Source: Palsa-1447 sp964414785 | GTDB taxonomy: Bacteria; Verrucomicrobiota; Verrucomicrobiia; Opitutales; Opitutaceae | Assembly (NCBI GenBank): GCA_964414785.1 | Contig: CAYPXZ010000006.1 | Location: 68,287 to 132,286, forward strand | Direction: 5' to 3' | Length of the DNA: 64,000 bases | Shown here: positions 59,995 to 64,000 of the stretch, one piece after another | Layout: each line of letters starts with the position of its first letter | How positions within the stretch are numbered: position 1 is the stretch's first letter | Translations under genes and position numbers: made by a program | The notes under the pieces: generated by a model | What the model was told of the DNA's origin: nothing | Database searches by the model: none | What the model saw: only the letters and a program-made list of their open reading frames with translations

Positions 59995-62900
59995 TCAGTG
60001 CTTGCCGGGATTCTTCTCGGAATCCGGCTGGAAGGGATGAATCGTCGGGATCGGGTGCAAGGCGGTCGCATGGCTGCCGTGCGGCTGGCCCTTTGTCGCC
60101 CACATCTCGATCACGTAGAACGTCACCGGAATCAGGAAGATGGCGAGGGCGCTCGCCGCCAGCATGCCGCCGATGACGGCCGTGCCCATGACCTTCCGCG
60201 CCACGGCCCCGGATCCGCTCGCGAGCCAGAGGGGCACGCAGCCGAAGATGAACGCAAAGGACGTCATGAGGATCGGCCTGAGCCGGACCTTGGCGCCCTG
60301 CAGCGCGGCCTCCAGGAGGGGGATCCCATGCTCGTAGCGCGTGCGGGCGAACTCGACGATCAGGATGGCATTCTTTGCCGAGAGCCCGATCAGCATGATC
60401 AGGCCGATCTGCGCGAACACGTTGTTCTCCATCTGTCGCGCGAAAAGGGCCAAGTAGGCGCCGAACACCGCTATCGGAACCCCGAGCAGCACGCTGAAGG
60501 GCAGGGACCAGCTCTCATACAGGGCCGCCAGGATGAGGAAGACAAAGAGCAGCGAGAGGCAGAAGATGGCCGCCGGGGGGACGCCCTCCTGGGCCTTCTT
60601 CTCCTGGTAGGACATCCCCAGGTAGTCGAAGCCCATCTCGCGCGGCATGGTCTTCGCGAAGACGTCCTCGAGCGCGGCGCGCGCCTCGTCCGAGCTGTAG
60701 CCCGGGGCCGCAGACCCGTTGATCTGCGCGCTGCGGTACAGGTTGTACCTCATCGTGAATTCGGGACCCATCCGGTTTTCCACCGAGACGAGCGAGGACA
60801 GCGGAACCATCGCGCCGTCGCGATTGCGGACATAGTAGCTGCCGAGCTTGTCCGCGCTGTTGCGATACTCCCCCTCGGCCTCGACGTACACCTGCCACTG
60901 GCGGCCAAACCGGTTGAAGTAGTTCACGAAGATGCCCCCCATGTAGCACTGGAGGGTGCGGTAGACGTCGCCGAGCTCGACGCCCTGCTTGAGCACCTTG
61001 TCCCGGTCGACCTTGACGAAGACCTGGGGAACCGAGGGCAGGAAGGTCGTGGTGACCCCGGCGAGTTCCTTCCTCGCGCGCGCGGCGGACATGAACTTGT
61101 CGAGGTTCTCGGAGAGGTACGCGACGTCCTTGCCGGCGCGGTCCTCGAGGACCGCGGTGAAGCCGCCGGCGGTGCCGATTCCAGGGATCGAGGGCGGCGA
61201 GAAAGCGAAGGCCCGCGCCTCGGGGATCTTTCCGAGCTCCTTGGCGAGGTGGGCCTTGATCGCGGCGTAGCTCTCCTCCGGCTTCGTCCGGTCGTCCCAC
61301 GGCTTGAAGTTCACGAAGACGAACCCGCTGTAGGTGTTGTACACGGTGCTCAGGAGCGAGAACCCGATCACGGAGGTGTACGACTTGACGCCGGGCGTGT
61401 TCTTGAGGATCTCCTCGACCTTGCGCGAGGCCTCCTCCGTCCGCTGGAGCGATGAGGCGTTGGGGAGCTGGAGGCCCACGTAGAGGTAGCCCTGGTCCTC
61501 CTCGGGGAGGAACGACGTCGGTATCCTCTTGCCGATGAAGAACGCGGCGAGGGCGAAGCAGGCGAGGATGATGAAGCTCACGGTGCTCTTCTGGATCAGG
61601 TGCCGCGAGTAGCCCACGTAGCCCTCCTGCACGCGCCCGAAGGCCCGGTTGAACCAGCCGTAGAACCCCGCCAGGGGCCCCTTGCCCTCGCCCTTGGGCC
61701 TGAGGAGCATGGCGCAGAGCGCCGGGCTGAGCGACAGGGCGTTGAACGCCGAGATGATCACCGAGATCGCTATCGTGAGCGCGAACTGCTGGTAGAGGCG
61801 GCCGGTGATGCCGGGGATGAACGCGGTGGGGATGAAGACGGCGGCAAGGATGATCGCGATCGCCACCACCGGGCCGGAGACCTCCTCCATGGCCTTGAAC
61901 GTCGCGTCGCGCGGCGACATGCCCTCCTCGATGTGGTGCTCGACGGCCTCGACGACGACGATCGCGTCGTCGACCACCAGGCCGATCGCGAGCACCAGGC
62001 CGAAGAGGGAAAGCGTGTTCACCGAGAACCCGAAGAGCGGGAAGAGCATGAACGTGCCGATGAGCGACACCGGCACCGCCAGGAGGGGGATCAGGGTGGG
62101 GCGCCAGCCCTGAAGGAACACGAACACGACGAGGATCACGAGGAGCAGCGCCTGCCAGAGCGTATTGGAGATTTCTCGCATGCCCTCGGACACGGAGAGG
62201 GTCGTGTCGAGGCCCACCTGGTAGTCCAGGCCCGCCGGGAAGCTCTGCCTGATGCGGGCCATCGCCTTCTTGACCCCGTTCGCGCAGTCGAGGGCGTTCG
62301 AGCCCGGCAGCTGGTAGATCGCGATGTTCGCCGCGGGCTTCCCGTTGAAGCGCCCCATGACGTTGTAGACCTGCGCTCCGAGCTCGACCCGGGCCACGTC
62401 CCTCAGGCGCACCGCCGAGCCGTCCGGGTTGGCGCGGATCACGATCGCGCCGAATTCCTCGGGCGTCGTGAGGCGCCCCTGCGCGCGGACCGAGTAGGTG
62501 AAGTCCTGGCCCTTGGGCGCGGGCTCCCCGCCGATCGTCCCGGCTGGGTTCACGGTGTTCTGGGACTGCACCGCCTTGATGACGTCGCCCACGGTGATGC
62601 TCAATTTCGCGAGCTGGTCGGGCTTGACCCAGTACCTCATCGCATACTGCCCGGCGCCGAACACCGTCGCGCTCGCGATGCCCGGGACGCGGGTCAGCTG
62701 GTCGAGGATGTTGATGTAGGCGTAGTTTGCCAGGAACGTGCTGTCGTAGGAGTCGGTCGGCGAATAGAGCGCCACCAGCATGAGCGGGGCCGTGAGCTGC
62801 TTCTGCACCGTCACCCCGTAGCTCGCGACGTCCGACGGGATCTGGGGGCCGGCCTGGGTCACCCGCATCTGCGTCAGGATCAGGTCGGTGTTCGGGTCGG

Positions 62901-63192
62901 TGGCGACGTCGAAGTTCGCGGTCATCCGCAGCGACCCGTCGCTGCCGTTGATCGAGTACATGTAGTTCATGTTGTCCACCCCGCTGAGCACCTGCTCGAT
63001 GGGGGTGGCAACGGACTGCTCGACGGTCTGCGCGTCCGCGCCGACGTAGGTGGTGGTGATGCGCGCCTCGGGCGGGACGATCTTGGGGAACTGCGCGATC
63101 GGGAGCGTGACGAGCGCAACGGCGCCGACGATCACCGTGAGGATCGCGATGACGATCGCGACGATGGGCCGGTTGATGAAGAACTTCGACAC
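59995..63192 (-). CDS. RND multidrug efflux permease (HAE1 family)
   Basis: The 1065-residue length fits the AcrB/MexB class. It has an N-terminal TM then QFPKIVPPEARITTTYVGADA, two large periplasmic loops, and the TM4 proton-relay pair Asp-Asp in GLVVDDAIVVVEAVEHH, with the matching Lys in TM10 (GLSAKNAILIVEFAR). It is a proton-driven trimeric pump in the inner membrane. The substrate range is unknown. The start is GTG at 63192, 7 bp after the adaptor stop. Confidence 0.96.
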   Translation of the reverse strand: MSKFFINRPIVAIVIAILTVIVGAVALVTLPIAQFPKIVPPEARITTTYVGADAQTVEQSVATPIEQVLSGVDNMNYMYSINGSDGSLRMTANFDVATDPNTDLILTQMRVTQAGPQIPSDVASYGVTVQKQLTAPLMLVALYSPTDSYDSTFLANYAYINILDQLTRVPGIASATVFGAGQYAMRYWVKPDQLAKLSITVGDVIKAVQSQNTVNPAGTIGGEPAPKGQDFTYSVRAQGRLTTPEEFGAIVIRANPDGSAVRLRDVARVELGAQVYNVMGRFNGKPAANIAIYQLPGSNALDCANGVKKAMARIRQSFPAGLDYQVGLDTTLSVSEGMREISNTLWQALLLVILVVFVFLQGWRPTLIPLLAVPVSLIGTFMLFPLFGFSVNTLSLFGLVLAIGLVVDDAIVVVEAVEHHIEEGMSPRDATFKAMEEVSGPVVAIAIILAAVFIPTAFIPGITGRLYQQFALTIAISVIISAFNALSLSPALCAMLLRPKGEGKGPLAGFYGWFNRAFGRVQEGYVGYSRHLIQKSTVSFIILACFALAAFFIGKRIPTSFLPEEDQGYLYVGLQLPNASSLQRTEEASRKVEEILKNTPGVKSYTSVIGFSLLSTVYNTYSGFVFVNFKPWDDRTKPEESYAAIKAHLAKELGKIPEARAFAFSPPSIPGIGTAGGFTAVLEDRAGKDVAYLSENLDKFMSAARARKELAGVTTTFLPSVPQVFVKVDRDKVLKQGVELGDVYRTLQCYMGGIFVNYFNRFGRQWQVYVEAEGEYRNSADKLGSYYVRNRDGAMVPLSSLVSVENRMGPEFTMRYNLYRSAQINGSAAPGYSSDEARAALEDVFAKTMPREMGFDYLGMSYQEKKAQEGVPPAAIFCLSLLFVFLILAALYESWSLPFSVLLGVPIAVFGAYLALFARQMENNVFAQIGLIMLIGLSAKNAILIVEFARTRYEHGIPLLEAALQGAKVRLRPILMTSFAFIFGCVPLWLASGSGAVARKVMGTAVIGGMLAASALAIFLIPVTFYVIEMWATKGQPHGSHATALHPIPTIHPFQPDSEKNPGKH

Positions 63193-63199
63193 GGTGCGC

Positions 63200-64000
63200 C
63201 TATTTGCCCTCGGCCGCGAACGGGATGGGGTTAACCAAAGCGTCCGGTTTGATCTTCTGGACGCCGTCCGCCACGACCCGGTCCCCCGGGTGCAGCCCCG
63301 ACTCGACGACGACCAGTGGCCCGAGGTGCGCGCCCGCCTTCACCGTGAGAATGTGCGTGTGGTTCGCGGCGTCGACCGTGGCCAGCTGATAGGCCCCCTG
63401 GAGCTCGGAGAGCGCCCGCGCCGGGACGACGAGCGCCCCCTTCTCGACCTTGAGCGTCGCTCGGACCTTTGCGTACTGGCCCGGTCGCAGGAGGCCGTCG
63501 GGGTTGGGGAACACCGCGACCGCCCGCAGCGTGCCCGTGTTGGCGTCGACCTGGCTGTCGATGGCGAAGAACTTTCCCTTCCTGGGGTAGAGCGAGCCGT
63601 CGGAAAGGATCAGCTCAAACTCGGTCCCGGCCGGGATGCTCGAGGAGCCGGGGTTGGCCTCCCGGAATCCGAGGTAGTCCTGCTCGCCTATGGCAAAGTA
63701 CGCCTTGATGGGGTCCACCTTGGACACGGTCGTCAGCACGCCGGAGCCCGGCCCCACAAGGTCGCCGATCTGGGCCCTGATGAGGCCGGCTATCCCGTCG
63801 ACGGGAGACACGACCCGCGTGAAACTCAGGAGGAGCCTCGCCTGCTCGGCCGCCGCCTTTGCCGACGCGACCTGGGCCAGGGCCGCGAGGCGCCCCTGGA
63901 CGGCGTCGTCGAGCTCCTCCTGGCTGACGGCCTTGTCGCGGGCGAGCGGGGTGTAGCGCGCGACGTCGAGCTCGGCCTTCCCGAGCTGGGCCTGCGCCTG
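63200..64000 (-). CDS. RND periplasmic adaptor (membrane fusion protein), 5' end outside the window
   Basis: The frame is open to the right edge, so the signal peptide and first part of the hairpin are missing. The 266 visible residues begin in the alpha-helical hairpin (QLGKAELDVARYTPLARDKAVSQEELDDA, then a second helix). The second half of the lipoyl domain (FTRVVSPVDGIAG), the beta-barrel (VDPIKAYFAIGEQDYLGF, FFAIDSQVDANTGTLRAVAVFPNPDGLLRPGQYAKVRATL) and the membrane-proximal domain follow. It bridges the permease and outer-membrane channel as the first gene of the three-gene efflux operon. Confidence 0.95.
   Translation of the reverse strand, partial: QAQAQLGKAELDVARYTPLARDKAVSQEELDDAVQGRLAALAQVASAKAAAEQARLLLSFTRVVSPVDGIAGLIRAQIGDLVGPGSGVLTTVSKVDPIKAYFAIGEQDYLGFREANPGSSSIPAGTEFELILSDGSLYPRKGKFFAIDSQVDANTGTLRAVAVFPNPDGLLRPGQYAKVRATLKVEKGALVVPARALSELQGAYQLATVDAANHTHILTVKAGAHLGPLVVVESGLHPGDRVVADGVQKIKPDALVNPIPFAAEGK

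Noticed and set aside
57380..60040. An 886-codon plus-strand open frame spanning two minus-strand genes
   Set aside because: It runs across the hybrid kinase and efflux genes in antisense. Its sequence is Arg/Gly/Asp-rich low-information text typical of high-GC shadow frames.
61600..63234. A 544-codon plus-strand open frame opposite the RND permease
   Set aside because: It is almost entirely Arg/Glu/Asp/His, a codon-position shadow of the conserved permease.
1..64000. CRISPR arrays, transposons, retrons or phage modules
   Set aside because: No regularly spaced repeats, no transposase, integrase, reverse transcriptase or phage structural genes were found; the only exact long repeat is the 55-bp contig-end duplication.

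Overview
The window looks like a high-GC chromosomal segment of a verrucomicrobial bacterium, most plausibly of the Opitutaceae type. The evidence is the gene mix: two large secreted proteins built of autotransporter-type beta-strand repeats ending in PEP-CTERM sorting tails, a secreted CAP protein with a duplicated C-terminal beta domain, VOC/DUF1080 and DUF3943 proteins, Tat-exported glycosidases, and few clear Shine-Dalgarno sites. The taxon is inferred from these families and not from a marker gene. Two 100-N runs (38937-39036 and 48182-48281) show that the sequence is scaffolded.

Layout. 1-7 kb: the 3' part of a membrane hybrid histidine kinase, a small secreted protein with a clean terminator, a PEP-CTERM repeat protein, an MFS exporter with a terminator-like hairpin in its leader, and a small membrane protein. 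7-14 kb: a TonB-dependent receptor, the CAP protein, and a TIR-TolB-TPR protein. 14-18 kb: a queuosine-precursor transporter, a P-type proton ATPase and tRNA-Val. 18-26 kb: a second PEP-CTERM protein, a two-subunit glycolate oxidase (glcD-glcF) and divergent clpB, with a perfect 19-bp palindrome between glcD and clpB. 26-34 kb: carboxylesterase plus GH26 mannanase, YqhD-type alcohol dehydrogenase with YjbQ, phosphatidylserine decarboxylase, a lipoprotein, tRNA-Leu, a lower-GC methyltransferase and peptidase T. 34-41 kb: a VOC-VOC-DUF1080 fusion divergent from a BNR-repeat protein translationally coupled to a MoaD-like protein, then an alpha/beta hydrolase, gap 1, a DUF3943 outer-membrane protein and a methyltransferase. 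41-49 kb: apt and clcA with structured leaders, flavin reductase, a Tat TIM-barrel protein, and a complete pantothenate-to-CoA gene run (panB-panC-coaBC-coaX) interrupted by gap 2. 49-56 kb: a heptosyltransferase-like GT9, then a minus-strand sugar region with GH29 fucosidase, GH27 galactosidase, YqeY, HAD phosphatase, lactonase and mutarotase. 56-64 kb: a second hybrid kinase and an RND efflux operon (OMF, permease, truncated adaptor).

How the genes fit together. The window is a carbohydrate-degrading heterotroph's genome: mannanase and esterase act on (acetyl)mannan, fucosidase and galactosidase release L-fucose and galactose, and the mutarotase/lactonase pair is consistent with oxidative use of a deoxysugar. 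glcDF handles glycolate. The CoA operon and apt are core metabolism.

The most interesting unexplained items are the BNR-repeat/ubiquitin-like pair with its divergent VOC-DUF1080 neighbour, the two strong hairpins in the apt leader and the compact junction-like structure before clcA, the palindrome between glcD and clpB, the leader terminator of the MFS gene, and a probable Gfo/Idh dehydrogenase remnant whose stop overlaps the mutarotase start codon. No CRISPR array, integrase, transposase or phage gene was seen.
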